Shown here: one piece after another, positions 17,587 through 25,402 of the stretch
How the letters are laid out: every line of letters begins with the position of its first letter
Position numbering within the stretch: position 1 is the stretch's first letter
NCBI RefSeq assembly: GCF_014287355.1
Contig: NZ_JACOPE010000001.1
Location: forward strand, 1,302,001 to 1,366,000
Direction of reading: 5' to 3'
DNA: 64,000 nucleotides
Source: Ruminococcus hominis
GTDB taxonomy: Bacteria > Bacillota > Clostridia > Lachnospirales > Lachnospiraceae
Notes under the pieces: generated by a model
Told to the model about the DNA's origin: nothing
The model's input: only the letters and a program-made list of their open reading frames with translations
The model's database searches: none
Made by a program: the position numbers and the translations under genes

Positions 17587-17628
17587 TGTGATGATATCAC
17601 AGAAAATGATTTACCTTTTGCTTATAAT
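17587..17628 (+). promoter_or_regulatory. Crp/Fnr-type site A and -10 box before SDR gene
   Basis: TGTGATGATATCACA at 17587-17601 (half-sites TGTGAT/ATCACA, 3-bp core), centre 17594, and TATAAT at 17623-17628. There is no good -35. Centre to -10 is 29 bp, placing the site near -41, the class II activator position. Same geometry as sites B and C. Confidence 0.8.
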
Positions 17629-17660
17629 GTAACTACAAACAAAGTAAGGAGGTAGTCTAA

Positions 17661-18407
17661 ATGAGATTAAAAGATAAAGTTGCAATCATTACGGGTGGAA
17701 GCCGTGGTATAGGATTTGCTACAGCTGATAAATTCTTGAAGGAAGGTGCTTCAGTTGTGTTGGCAGCAAGTTCACAGGAATCGGCAGACGTTGCTGTAGA
17801 TAAATTAAAAGAAAAATATCCCAATGCAATAGTTGCTGGAATTAGTCCAAATCTGGCAAGCATGGAGTCTGTTAGAAAGGCTTTTAAAGAGGCAACTGAA
17901 AAATATGGATGTGTCGACATACTGGTAAATAATGCAGGGATTTCAGAAAACACCTCATTTATGGATTATACAGAGGAGACTTTTGATAAAGTCATGGATC
18001 TAAATGTAAAAGGAGTATTTAATACTACTCGTGTAGCAGCAGAATGTATGGTGGTAAGAGGCAAGGGGGTCATTCTCTCAACTTCTTCCATGGTGAGTAT
18101 TTCGGGACAGCCAAGTGGGTTTGCTTATCCGGCATCGAAGTTTGCAGTAAACGGATTGACTGTATCATTAGCAAGAGAACTAGGACCTAAAGGTATTTGT
18201 GTTAATGCTGTTGCACCTGGAATTACAGAAACTGATATGATGAAGGCCGTGCCAAAGGAAGTTATCGAACCTATGATTGAAAGAATTCCATTGCGTCGTC
18301 TTGGACAGCCAGAAGATATTGCCAATGCATTTGTGTTTCTTGCTTCAGATGAAGCGAGTTATATTACAGGTGTTATACTAAGTGTAGATGGTATGGCAAG
18401 AAGTTAA
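17661..18407 (+). CDS. Short-chain dehydrogenase/reductase (FabG-like)
   Basis: 248 residues. Has the NAD(P)-binding TGGSRGIG loop (about 12-19), NNAG (near 90), a catalytic Ser region (LSTSSMVSI), YPASKFA with Tyr and Lys (near 154-158) and the C-terminal ITGVILSVDGM. It sits alone between the rubredoxin terminator and the thioredoxin operon, under Crp/Fnr site A. Fatty-acid or steroid-type substrates cannot be told apart by sequence alone. Confidence 0.9.
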   Translation: MRLKDKVAIITGGSRGIGFATADKFLKEGASVVLAASSQESADVAVDKLKEKYPNAIVAGISPNLASMESVRKAFKEATEKYGCVDILVNNAGISENTSFMDYTEETFDKVMDLNVKGVFNTTRVAAECMVVRGKGVILSTSSMVSISGQPSGFAYPASKFAVNGLTVSLARELGPKGICVNAVAPGITETDMMKAVPKEVIEPMIERIPLRRLGQPEDIANAFVFLASDEASYITGVILSVDGMARS

Positions 18408-18420
18408 GGCAATGTGGTAT

Positions 18421-18462
18421 GGTGATGTCATCACAGAAAAGAAATAAAATTCAGATTATAAT
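18421..18462 (+). promoter_or_regulatory. Crp/Fnr-type site B and -10 box before trxA
   Basis: GGTGATGTCATCACA at 18421-18435, one mismatch from the TGTGAT-N3-ATCACA pattern, centre 18428, with TATAAT at 18457-18462. The 29-bp spacing from centre to -10 repeats that of sites A and C. Confidence 0.78.
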
Positions 18463-18496
18463 AAAGCCACAAAGAAATGATAAGGAGGATTATAAA

Positions 18497-18802
18497 ATGA
18501 CTGCAATTAATATCAATAAAAATAATTTTCAGAACGAAGTACTGAATTCCGATAAACCCGTTCTTTTAGATTTTTGGGCATCTTGGTGTGCGCCTTGCCG
18601 CATGGTAGTACCTATTGTAGAGGAGATTGCAAGTGAGCATAGAGATATTAAAGTTGGAAAGATTAATGTAGATGAAGAGCCTGAACTGGCAAATAAGTTC
18701 AGTATTATGAGCATTCCGACTTTAGTGGTTATGAAGAATGGGAAGATTGTACAGCAGGTTTCAGGGGCGAGACCTAAGAATGCGATTTTAGAAATGCTTT
18801 AG
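18497..18802 (+). CDS. trxA: Thioredoxin
   Basis: 101 residues from ATG 18497 with aaggagg 8 bases before it. Active site WASWCAPC (CAPC instead of the usual CGPC), cis-proline in MSIPTLVV near residue 72. A cytoplasmic disulfide reductant feeding Bcp and similar enzymes. First gene of a tight trio with a rhodanese and a CoA-disulfide reductase. Confidence 0.93.
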   Translation: MTAININKNNFQNEVLNSDKPVLLDFWASWCAPCRMVVPIVEEIASEHRDIKVGKINVDEEPELANKFSIMSIPTLVVMKNGKIVQQVSGARPKNAILEML

Positions 18803-18814
18803 GGAGGTGTGCTA

Positions 18815-19135
18815 ATGGGATTTTTTGATCTCTTTAAACAGTCGAATATTAATCAAGGCATAGAAGAATATAAAAGGACTGATGATGCAGTTCTGCTGGA
18901 TGTACGTACACCGCAGGAATATCAGGAAGGACATATACCAGAAAGTAAAAATGTGCCGTTGCAGCAACTTGACAATATTGCTTCTGTAGCGAAGAATAAG
19001 GATATCCCACTGTTTGTATACTGTTATTCCGGTTCACGAAGCCGCCAGGCAACTGGGATACTGCAACGAATGGGATATTCTAAAGTAAATAATATCGGTG
19101 GCATTGCAGCTTACTCAGGAAAGGTGGAAAAATAA
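18815..19135 (+). CDS. Rhodanese-like sulfurtransferase
   Basis: About 106 residues from ATG 18815 (RBS gggagg at 18802-18807, overlapping the trxA stop). A single rhodanese domain: LLDVRTPQEYQEGHIPESKNVPL and the active-site loop FVYCYSGSRSRQA with the persulfide-forming Cys near residue 71. Carries sulfane sulfur or polysulfide, in line with the adjoining CoA-disulfide reductase. Confidence 0.9.
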   Translation: MGFFDLFKQSNINQGIEEYKRTDDAVLLDVRTPQEYQEGHIPESKNVPLQQLDNIASVAKNKDIPLFVYCYSGSRSRQATGILQRMGYSKVNNIGGIAAYSGKVEK

Positions 19136-19136
19136 G

Positions 19137-20828
19137 ATGAAGGTAATAATTGTAGGAGGTGTAGCCGGAGGAGCTACAGCTGCAGCAAGAATACGCAGAC
19201 TGAATGAACATGCTGAAATTACTGTGTTTGAAAGATCCGGATACATATCCTATGCAAATTGTGGACTTCCATATTATATTGGAGACGTGATCACAGACCC
19301 GGAAGAACTTACACTACAGACACCAGAGAGTTTTTTTAAACGCTTCCGTATTAACATGAAAATTCATCATGAAGTTATCTCCATACATCCGGAACGTAAA
19401 ACGGTTTCAGTGAAGAATTTAGAAAACGGTGAAATATTTGAAAAAAATTACGATAAACTAATCCTTTCTCCAGGTGCAAAACCAACACAGCCGAGACTCC
19501 CTGGAGTAGGCATTGATAAACTTTTTACACTTCGTACAGTAGAAGATACTTTTCGGATAAAGGAATATATAAATAAGAACCATCCAAAATCGGCTGTATT
19601 GGCAGGTGGTGGCTTTATTGGTCTGGAACTGGCAGAAAATTTGAGGGAGCTTGGCATGGATGTTACAATTGTCCAGCGGCCTAAGCAGCTGATGAATCCT
19701 TTTGATCCAGATATGGCATCCATGATTCATAGTGAAATGAGAAAACACGGGATAAAACTGGTACTGGGCTATACAGTGGAAGGATTTAAAGAAAAAGACA
19801 ATGGAGTAGAGATCCTATTGAAAGATAATCCATCCCTTCATGCTGATATGGTAGTACTGGCAATCGGCGTTACACCAGATACAACATTAGCAAAAGAAGC
19901 TGGTCTGGAACTTGGCATCAAGGAAAGTATTGTAGTGAATGATAGAATGGAAACTTCTGTACCAGACATTTATGCTGCAGGTGATGCAGTTCAGGTAAAA
20001 CATTATGTTACTGGCAATGATGCATTAATCTCTTTAGCAGGACCTGCCAATAAACAGGGAAGGATCATTGCGGATAATATTTGTGGTGGTGATAGTCATT
20101 ACTTGGGTAGTCAGGGAAGCTCCATTATCAAAGTGTTTGATATGACAGCAGCCACTACAGATATAAATGAAACCAATGCTAAAAAGTTAGGATTAGAGGT
20201 AGATACAGTAATTCTTTCTCCTATGAGTCATGCCGGTTACTATCCTGGTGGAAAAGTGATGACCATGAAAGTAGTTTTTGAAAAAGAGACTTATCGTTTG
20301 CTTGGTGCTCAGATTATTGGATATGAAGGAGTTGATAAACGTATCGATGTGCTTGCAACAGCAATCCATGCAGGGCTGAAGGCAACCCAGCTGAAAGATT
20401 TGGATCTCGCATATGCACCTCCTTATTCCTCTGCCAAGGATCCTGTAAATATGGCCGGATTCATGATAGACAATATAGCAAAAGGAACCTTAAAACAATG
20501 GCATTTGGAAGATGTGGATAAGATTTCTAAAGATAAAAATGCTGTGCTGCTGGATGTGAGAACGGTAGGTGAATTTAGCAGGGGCCATATTAATGGATTT
20601 AAAAATATTCCTGTAGATGAACTGAGGGAACGTATCAATGAAGTTGAGAAAGGAAAGCCTGTATATCTGATATGCCAGAGTGGGCTGCGCAGTTATATTG
20701 CGAGCCGTATTCTGGAGGGAAATGGATATGAAACATACAACTTTTCCGGCGGATTTCGCTTCTATGATGCAGTGGTTAATGACCGTACGCTGATCGAAAG
20801 GGCATATGCATGTGGTATGGATTATTAG
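19137..20828 (+). CDS. CoA-disulfide reductase/polysulfide reductase with C-terminal rhodanese domain
   Basis: 563 residues; start ATG 19137, one base after the rhodanese stop (the upstream in-frame start at 19098 overlaps that gene). FAD-binding GGVAGGATAAARIRRL at the N-terminus, the single redox Cys in YISYANCGLPYY near residue 43, NAD-binding GGGFIGLELAENL, a dimerisation domain, and a rhodanese domain (about 465-560) with LLDVRTVGEFSRGH and CQSGLRSY. This CoADR-RHD architecture reduces CoA disulfide or polysulfide with NAD(P)H. Confidence 0.93.
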   Translation: MKVIIVGGVAGGATAAARIRRLNEHAEITVFERSGYISYANCGLPYYIGDVITDPEELTLQTPESFFKRFRINMKIHHEVISIHPERKTVSVKNLENGEIFEKNYDKLILSPGAKPTQPRLPGVGIDKLFTLRTVEDTFRIKEYINKNHPKSAVLAGGGFIGLELAENLRELGMDVTIVQRPKQLMNPFDPDMASMIHSEMRKHGIKLVLGYTVEGFKEKDNGVEILLKDNPSLHADMVVLAIGVTPDTTLAKEAGLELGIKESIVVNDRMETSVPDIYAAGDAVQVKHYVTGNDALISLAGPANKQGRIIADNICGGDSHYLGSQGSSIIKVFDMTAATTDINETNAKKLGLEVDTVILSPMSHAGYYPGGKVMTMKVVFEKETYRLLGAQIIGYEGVDKRIDVLATAIHAGLKATQLKDLDLAYAPPYSSAKDPVNMAGFMIDNIAKGTLKQWHLEDVDKISKDKNAVLLDVRTVGEFSRGHINGFKNIPVDELRERINEVEKGKPVYLICQSGLRSYIASRILEGNGYETYNFSGGFRFYDAVVNDRTLIERAYACGMDY

Positions 20829-20866
20829 AAATAAACAAAAATATTTTTATGATTTTTTTGTAGCAT

Positions 20867-20928
20867 AAAAAGATCCCCCATTTATTAGAATGACTTTCAT
20901 AATTCTGATAAATGGAGGATTTTTAGAT
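20867..20928. terminator. Bidirectional terminator between convergent genes
   Basis: Long imperfect hairpin (AAAGATCCCCCATTTATTAGAAT against ATTCTGATAAATGGAGGATTTTT) with A-runs on the left and T-runs on the right; it can end both the CoADR transcript (+) and the crp/fnr transcript (-). Confidence 0.75.
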
Positions 20929-20945
20929 ATTATAGAAAAACAGTT

Positions 20946-21605
20946 TTATGATCTTTGTAGTGTTTCAAGTCTTTTCGAATCAAGGATTGTGATTTTGCCG
21001 CGGGAGAGTCTGACAAGCCCCTCGCCTTGAAAGTATCGAAGCATTCGAGTGATAACTTCCCTGTGGGAACCAAGATGATTGGCGATAGTTTCGTGAGTGA
21101 TTTTCAATTCATTTGCACCTTCAATAGAGGTCTCTTCTAAAAGAAATGAAGCAATACGCTTATCCAAGCTCTTCCACATGATTTGTTCAATCAGCCACAT
21201 GACATCAGAAAAACGGGTGGCTATTAACTCATTGGTATAGTTTGCGACGGGAGCAGATTCCTTCATAATGCCCTTATAGATTTCAGCAGGGATGATCCAA
21301 AGATCAGTATCTTTTTCTGCTTCAATGGTTACTTCAAATTGAATGGAGCGTATGATACATGAGGCGGATAAAAGACACATATCCATATCGAACAGACGGT
21401 AAAGTGTAATCTCTCGTCCTTCATCTGAAAGTATGTAGGTTCGAAGCTGCCCGGATTTAACCAGTAATAATCCAGTGCAATCCAGGTTTCCATTGTGAAT
21501 GATTGTCCCTTTTTTTACATACTGTGTGATTAAATTGTCTGAAATTATTTTTTTCTGTGTTGTGTTTAAGTCATTCCATAGTGGAAAACAATTTTCGAAG
21601 TTCAT
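20946..21605 (-). CDS. Crp/Fnr family transcriptional regulator
   Basis: 219 residues. Start taken as the ATG at 21605 (MNFENCF), which has aaggagat 9 bases upstream; an extension to 21680 has no ribosome binding site. An N-terminal cyclic-nucleotide-like barrel (about 15-130) and a Crp-type helix-turn-helix (about 165-205: THETIANHLGSHREVITRMLRYFQGEGL). It lacks the N-terminal Cys cluster of classical FNR but has several Cys (ENCF, LDCTG, MCLLSASC). It lies between the genes preceded by three TGTGAT-N3-ATCACA sites and is their natural regulator. Confidence 0.92.
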   Translation of the reverse strand: MNFENCFPLWNDLNTTQKKIISDNLITQYVKKGTIIHNGNLDCTGLLLVKSGQLRTYILSDEGREITLYRLFDMDMCLLSASCIIRSIQFEVTIEAEKDTDLWIIPAEIYKGIMKESAPVANYTNELIATRFSDVMWLIEQIMWKSLDKRIASFLLEETSIEGANELKITHETIANHLGSHREVITRMLRYFQGEGLVRLSRGKITILDSKRLETLQRS

Positions 21606-21723
21606 AACCGTTATCTCCTTTACGAACATAGTATACTTGCTTTTTTTAGATGCGTCAATTATGTAACTGGCATATGCCATAAATAGAAATAAAAAGAAGT
21701 GTAATAAAGTAAATTATCTTTTC

Positions 21724-21765
21724 TGTGATATCATCACAGAAGCAAGATCTTTTATGCGATATATT
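21724..21765 (+). promoter_or_regulatory. Crp/Fnr-type site C and -10 box before trxA2-trxB
   Basis: TGTGATATCATCACA at 21724-21738 (the reverse complement of site A), centre 21731, and TATATT at 21760-21765. Centre to -10 is again 29 bp. The site is also 119 bp upstream of the divergent crp/fnr gene and could feed back on it. Confidence 0.8.
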
Positions 21766-21795
21766 AAGTTCAAACAGGAGAAGGAGTTGAAAAAT

Positions 21796-22119
21796 ATGAC
21801 ATCAATAAATATAAATAAAGAAAAGTTTGGACAATTAATTCATAAAGAAAAACCGGTTTTGGTTGATTTCTGGGCACCTTGGTGTGGTTATTGCCGTAGA
21901 ATTGGAGCGGCTTATGAAAAAATAAGTGAAGAATACAGCGATATTCTTATTGCTGGAAAAGTAAATATTGATGAAGAACCACAGATTGCAGAAGCTGAAA
22001 AGATTGAGATAATTCCTACGCTGGTTTTATATCGGGATGGAAAGGCAATAGATTCTATTGTTGCACCTGAATCAAAAATAATGATAGAGAATTTTATTAA
22101 TGAAGCATTGGAAAAATAA
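21796..22119 (+). CDS. Thioredoxin with CGYC active site
   Basis: 107 residues from ATG 21796 (aggagaaggag upstream). Thioredoxin fold with FWAPWCGYCRRIG; Tyr replaces the usual Pro between the cysteines, which should raise the redox potential relative to CGPC thioredoxins. Cis-Pro in IEIIPTLVLY. Sixteen bases before trxB, so it is the cognate substrate of that reductase. Confidence 0.9.
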   Translation: MTSININKEKFGQLIHKEKPVLVDFWAPWCGYCRRIGAAYEKISEEYSDILIAGKVNIDEEPQIAEAEKIEIIPTLVLYRDGKAIDSIVAPESKIMIENFINEALEK

Positions 22120-22134
22120 AAGGAGGACTGCTGT

Positions 22135-23061
22135 ATGAATGAAAATCATATTTACGATATGATTATCGTGGGGGGAGGACCTGGAGGGTATACTTCAGCA
22201 TTATACGCAGCCAGAGCAGGATTTGATACAATTGTTTTAGAAAAATTATCTGCAGGTGGTCAGATGTCATTGACCTGGCAGATTGATAACTATCCTGGTT
22301 TTGAAAATGGAATTGACGGATTTTCATTGGCAGAGAAAATGCAAAAACAGGCGGAAAAATATGGTGCTAAAAGTGAATATGCAGAAGTTTTTAATATGGA
22401 TTTAGCAGGAAAGCTTAAGAGAGTAGAAACCAGTTCGGGAATTTATATTGGGAAAACAGTAGTGATAGCTACAGGAGCAAATCCAAGAGAACTTGGTCTT
22501 GATAAAGAAAAAGAATTGATAGGTCATGGAGTTGCTTATTGTGCCGCCTGTGATGGTATGTTTTATAAAGATAAGATTGTGGTTGTTGTTGGTGGTGGAA
22601 ATTCTGCTATATCAGATGCTACTCTTTTAAGTCGAATTGCTAAGAAAGTTATCATTGTTCATCGAAGGGATACATTACGTGCAACAAAAATTTACAATGA
22701 CCAGCTGATGAAAACTGAAAATATAGAGTTTCGATGGAATAGTACAGTAAAAGAACTGCTTTATGGAGAACGATTGACTGGTGTGCGGTTGAAAGATACA
22801 GTTACAGGAGAAGAAAACATTATAGAATGTGACGGCTTGTTTGTGAGTATAGGAAGAAAACCGACAATAGATTTTTTAGATAATCAGATAGAACTGGATA
22901 ATAAAGGATATATTGTGGCAGGTGAAAATACTGAAACGAGTATTCCAGGTGTTTATGCTGTAGGAGATGTCAGAACAAAGTTACTTCGTCAGATAGTAAC
23001 AGCTGTTGCAGATGGGGCTGTGGCAGTACATATGGCAGAAAAATATATGGGGAAAATGTAA
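22135..23061 (+). CDS. trxB: Thioredoxin-disulfide reductase
   Basis: 308 residues. FAD-binding GGGPGGYTSALYAARAG, the redox-active CAACDG (near residue 138), NAD(P)-binding VVVGGGNSAISDA and the C-terminal GVYAVGDVRTKLLRQIVTAVADGAVAV. Keeps thioredoxins reduced. Second gene of the site C operon; a terminator-like hairpin follows at 23312. Confidence 0.95.
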   Translation: MNENHIYDMIIVGGGPGGYTSALYAARAGFDTIVLEKLSAGGQMSLTWQIDNYPGFENGIDGFSLAEKMQKQAEKYGAKSEYAEVFNMDLAGKLKRVETSSGIYIGKTVVIATGANPRELGLDKEKELIGHGVAYCAACDGMFYKDKIVVVVGGGNSAISDATLLSRIAKKVIIVHRRDTLRATKIYNDQLMKTENIEFRWNSTVKELLYGERLTGVRLKDTVTGEENIIECDGLFVSIGRKPTIDFLDNQIELDNKGYIVAGENTETSIPGVYAVGDVRTKLLRQIVTAVADGAVAVHMAEKYMGKM

Positions 23062-23482
23062 AGTGAATTACGCCTTTTTGCATAGGAATTGTTTTGTTAA
23101 GTTAAACAATGAAACAGAAAATAGTCATTTTGATAGACCATATTTACTATAAATAATCAGAATTTGAATAGTGAACTTTTTATACTGAAATATGTATGAT
23201 TTCAATAATGACATGAACTTATGGGAATGTATTGCGGATACTTTGTGAACTTTATCCTGATACAATGATTATGCTGATAAAAATAGCCCACACAAAGGGG
23301 CTGGGGAGTTGAAGTGTCGAAGACACTTTTTTAAAAGAATTTCAGGGAAAAATGAATATTTCTGAAGGTATACTGGTTCTTGAAAAATTTGTAGGAATAT
23401 AAAAATATAGATGTATAAGAGAAAATCAAATCTTGTACACCTATTTTTATACAAGAAATTCGTAAAGTAAGGGGTCATTATT
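23062..23482. other. Gene-free stretch with duplicated flavodoxin leader
   Basis: No coding signal in the first 200 bases. Contains a hairpin (AGCCC/GGGCT at 23285-23302), a terminator (23312-23332), and at 23406-23443 a diverged copy of the hairpin that precedes the intact flavodoxin gene at 9.1 kb. Confidence 0.6.
23312..23332 (+). terminator. Terminator hairpin
   Basis: AAGTGTC / GACACTT with a GAA loop and a T6 tail. It would stop the trxA2-trxB transcript. Confidence 0.75.
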
Positions 23483-23580
23483 ATGAGTAAAAAATTAGTG
23501 GCATTTTTCAGTGCAAGCGGAACAACAAAAAAGTAGCAGAAATGATTGCAGAGAAAGTAAAAGCAGATTTCTTATGCAAG
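23483..23580 (+). pseudogene. Flavodoxin relic, frameshifted
   Basis: ATG 23483 begins MSKKLVAFFSASGTTKK then TAG. Compared with the intact flavodoxin at 9193 one A is lost from the run after ACAACA, and homology continues in the other frame for about 13 codons before breaking off. Confidence 0.85.
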
Positions 23581-23731
23581 GCAGGGAAAATTAGAGATGC
23601 CGGCGATCCAAGAGGGTGCGGATGCCAGAAAAATTGATGAGAAATTTCAGAATGGGCAGACACAATCAGCGTCATGGAAAGTGATGGAAAACCAAATCAT
23701 AAAAAGACAAAATGTACTGTTGAAGAAAATA

Positions 23732-23975
23732 CAGATTTATAAGTCTGCTTCAAGAGTTTGTGACAGGTGCAGATTCTTTCGGACAATTAAGCAATAGAAT
23801 CTCAAATAGTATCATGATGGCGATAATGAGTACAGCTATTGCAATCTACTTCGGAAAATGGATAAAATCAATCATTCCGATGAACCTTATTCTACTATTA
23901 CTTCTTGTGCACGTGGTCTATATCGGAATCCGAAGTTATGTGAAAGACTGGCGGGAGGAACGAGGCTATTACTAA
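23732..23975 (+). pseudogene. C-terminal fragment of a small membrane protein
   Basis: In-frame codons from about 23732 to the TAA at 23973 read FVTGADSFGQLSNRISNSIM, then two hydrophobic segments and a charged tail ending VKDWREERGYY. No ribosome binding site or clear start (GTG 23760 is possible). The last 97 bases recur, degraded, at 27751-27847. The 140 bases before it are scrambled coding-like sequence in several frames. Family not recognised. Confidence 0.5.
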
Positions 23976-23986
23976 AACAAAAAGAG

Positions 23987-24028
23987 AACAGGAAGATTTT
24001 GTAAAGTATCTTTCTGTTTTTTCTAAAG
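23987..24028 (+). terminator. Probable terminator
   Basis: AACAG.AAGAT pairs with ATCTT.CTGTT around a 10-base loop, followed by T6. Confidence 0.55.
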
Positions 24029-24067
24029 CAGACTATTGATTGTATTTATATTAAGTTTTCAACAACA

Positions 24068-24105
24068 ATGTAACCATTGAAATTACATCTGTTTTTTGAT
24101 ATGAT
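24068..24105 (+). promoter_or_regulatory. Rrf2 operator 1 overlapping the rrf2 promoter
   Basis: TGTAA-N9-TTACA at 24069-24087 within a longer ATGTAAC...ATTACAT palindrome. The central TTGAAA (24077-24082) is the -35, with TATGAT at 24100-24105 after a 17-bp spacer. Binding would cover the -35, so repression is expected. Confidence 0.75.
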
Positions 24106-24129
24106 TACTGTCAAAGAGAGGTGTTTATA

Positions 24130-24564
24130 ATGCAGATTTCAAGCAGATTTACAATGGCAATCCATATGTTTGCCTGTATAGATACATTTTCGGATCAGAA
24201 GATGACTAGTGATTTTATGGCAGCAAGCATTGGAACTAATCCGGTGATTGTTCGTAAAATATTGCAACAATTAAAGGCTGCTGGTCTTATTGAAGTTGCA
24301 AGAGGGACAGGCGGTGTGACAATTACCAGACCATTGGAGCAGATTACATTCCTTGATGTGTATAAAGCAGTGGAATGTGCACCAGATGAAGAACTGTTTC
24401 ATTTTCATGAGAATCCCAATCAGAAATGTCCGGTAGGAAAGAATATTCACCATGTTCTTGATAAGAGACTGTTAGAAGTACAGAAGGCAATGGAGGAAAA
24501 ACTTTCAGAAATGACACTTGCTGATGTGAAAAAAGATATTGCAGTGTATACAGAGGAAGAGTAG
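24130..24564 (+). CDS. Rrf2 family transcriptional regulator
   Basis: 144 residues from ATG 24130 (RBS gagaggtg). Winged helix typical of Rrf2 (MQISSRFTMAIHMFACI, then NPVIVRKILQQLKAAGLIEVARGTGG). Three Cys (near 17, 77, 95) are present, but their spacing differs from the IscR 2Fe-2S cluster motif, so redox sensing is possible but not shown. Two near-identical operators, one on its own promoter and one on the promoter of the next gene, indicate autorepression and control of the PNPOx gene. Confidence 0.9.
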   Translation: MQISSRFTMAIHMFACIDTFSDQKMTSDFMAASIGTNPVIVRKILQQLKAAGLIEVARGTGGVTITRPLEQITFLDVYKAVECAPDEELFHFHENPNQKCPVGKNIHHVLDKRLLEVQKAMEEKLSEMTLADVKKDIAVYTEEE

Positions 24565-24571
24565 TCTACAG

Positions 24572-24619
24572 AAGGCTTCGGATGAGTGATTATATCATCA
24601 CAATTTCCGGAGCCTTTTC
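24572..24619 (+). terminator. Terminator after rrf2
   Basis: AAGGCTTCGGA / TCCGGAGCCTT stem with a 24-base loop that itself contains GTGAT-N6-ATCAC, then TTTTCG. Confidence 0.65.
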
Positions 24620-24683
24620 GTTTTTCATAATCAATGTAAAATCTTCAAAAGGAGTTGTAACAAAAAAAGTTACAAAAAGCTTG

Positions 24684-24752
24684 ATGTAACTATTGACATT
24701 ACATTAAATGGATGATATTGTATAGCTGCAAGATGTAATAACCATTGTTACA
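24684..24752 (+). promoter_or_regulatory. Rrf2 operators 2 and 3 with promoter of the PNPOx gene
   Basis: Operator 2 (24684-24704) matches operator 1 at 19 of 21 positions and contains the -35 TTGACA (24693-24698); -10 TATTGT at 24716-24721. Operator 3 (24733-24752) keeps the TGTAA-N9-TTACA half-sites just after the predicted start point. Confidence 0.75.
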
Positions 24753-24775
24753 ACATATCGAGGAGGTAATTTAAA

Positions 24776-25171
24776 ATGCAGAAAGTAGTAGAATTTTTAC
24801 AGAAAAACCCGGTTCAGTATTTAGCAACCGTCGGAAGAGATGGAAAGGCAAAATGCCGTCCATTCATGTTCTGTTTTGAGCAGGACGGAAAGCTTTGGTT
24901 CTGTACTAACAACACAAAGGATGTTTACAAGGATATGTTAGCAAATCCTGAAGTAGAAGTATCAGTATCTTCCCCTGAATACGCATGGATTCGCCTTCAT
25001 GGCAAAGCAGTATTTGAGGACAACAAGAGTGTAAAGGAAGGATGCATGAACAATCCTATCGTTAAGGGACAGTACCAGACAGCAGATAATCCTATTTTTG
25101 AGGTATTCTATCTTGAAAATCCGCATGGTTTAATCGCAGATTTCTCTGGAAATCCACCTTATGAATTTTAA
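24776..25171 (+). CDS. Pyridoxamine 5'-phosphate oxidase-like flavin protein
   Basis: 131 residues with the split-barrel flavin-binding fold (VQYLATVGRDGKAKCRPFMFCF, then KLWFCTNNTKDVYKDML). Small single-domain members of this family bind FMN or F420 and act as reductases; the substrate is unknown. Good aggaggt ribosome binding site. It is under the tandem Rrf2 operators and ends 25 bases before an FMN riboswitch that serves the next operon. Confidence 0.85.
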   Translation: MQKVVEFLQKNPVQYLATVGRDGKAKCRPFMFCFEQDGKLWFCTNNTKDVYKDMLANPEVEVSVSSPEYAWIRLHGKAVFEDNKSVKEGCMNNPIVKGQYQTADNPIFEVFYLENPHGLIADFSGNPPYEF

Positions 25172-25195
25172 AGATAATTAACAGAAAAAATTACA

Positions 25196-25299
25196 GTCTT
25201 CGGGGCAAGGTGTAATTCCTGACCGGCAGTATAGTCTGCGAGCAAAAGCTGATATGGTGCAATTCCATAACCGACGGTAAAGTCCGGATGAGAGAAGAT
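25196..25299 (+). promoter_or_regulatory. FMN riboswitch (RFN element)
   Basis: All conserved blocks are present in order: TCTTC...GGGGCAAGG, ATTCCTGACCGGC, AGTCTGCGAGC, GGTGCAATTCC, ACCGACGGT, AAGTCCGGATG and closing GAGAAGA pairing with TCTTC. Binds FMN and normally turns expression off. It controls 25403-27731. Confidence 0.97.
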
Positions 25300-25311
25300 A
25301 TGATAAAACAA

Positions 25312-25346
25312 GTCCCGCAGGGAATCCCGTCCTGCGGGCTGTTTTA
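25312..25346 (+). terminator. Riboswitch expression-platform terminator
   Basis: CCCGCAGG (25314-25321) / CCTGCGGG (25331-25338) perfect 8-bp stem with a short T-rich tail, 13 bases after the aptamer and 56 before the ATG. FMN binding should favour this hairpin. Confidence 0.8.
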
Positions 25347-25402
25347 ATTGCCATGATGACATATAAAAAACTTACACCGATACTGAAAGGAGAGACTTTG
25401 AA

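Noticed and set aside
23597..23797. Open frame of 66 codons in the flavodoxin relic region
   Set aside because: Basic, Cys-rich composition and overlap with the better supported frame of the VKDWREERGYY fragment; it looks like a shifted reading of decayed genes.
24586..24601. GTGAT-N6-ATCAC palindrome as a fourth Crp/Fnr site
   Set aside because: The half-sites are three bases further apart than in sites A-C and it lies in the loop of the rrf2 terminator with no gene placed correctly after it.
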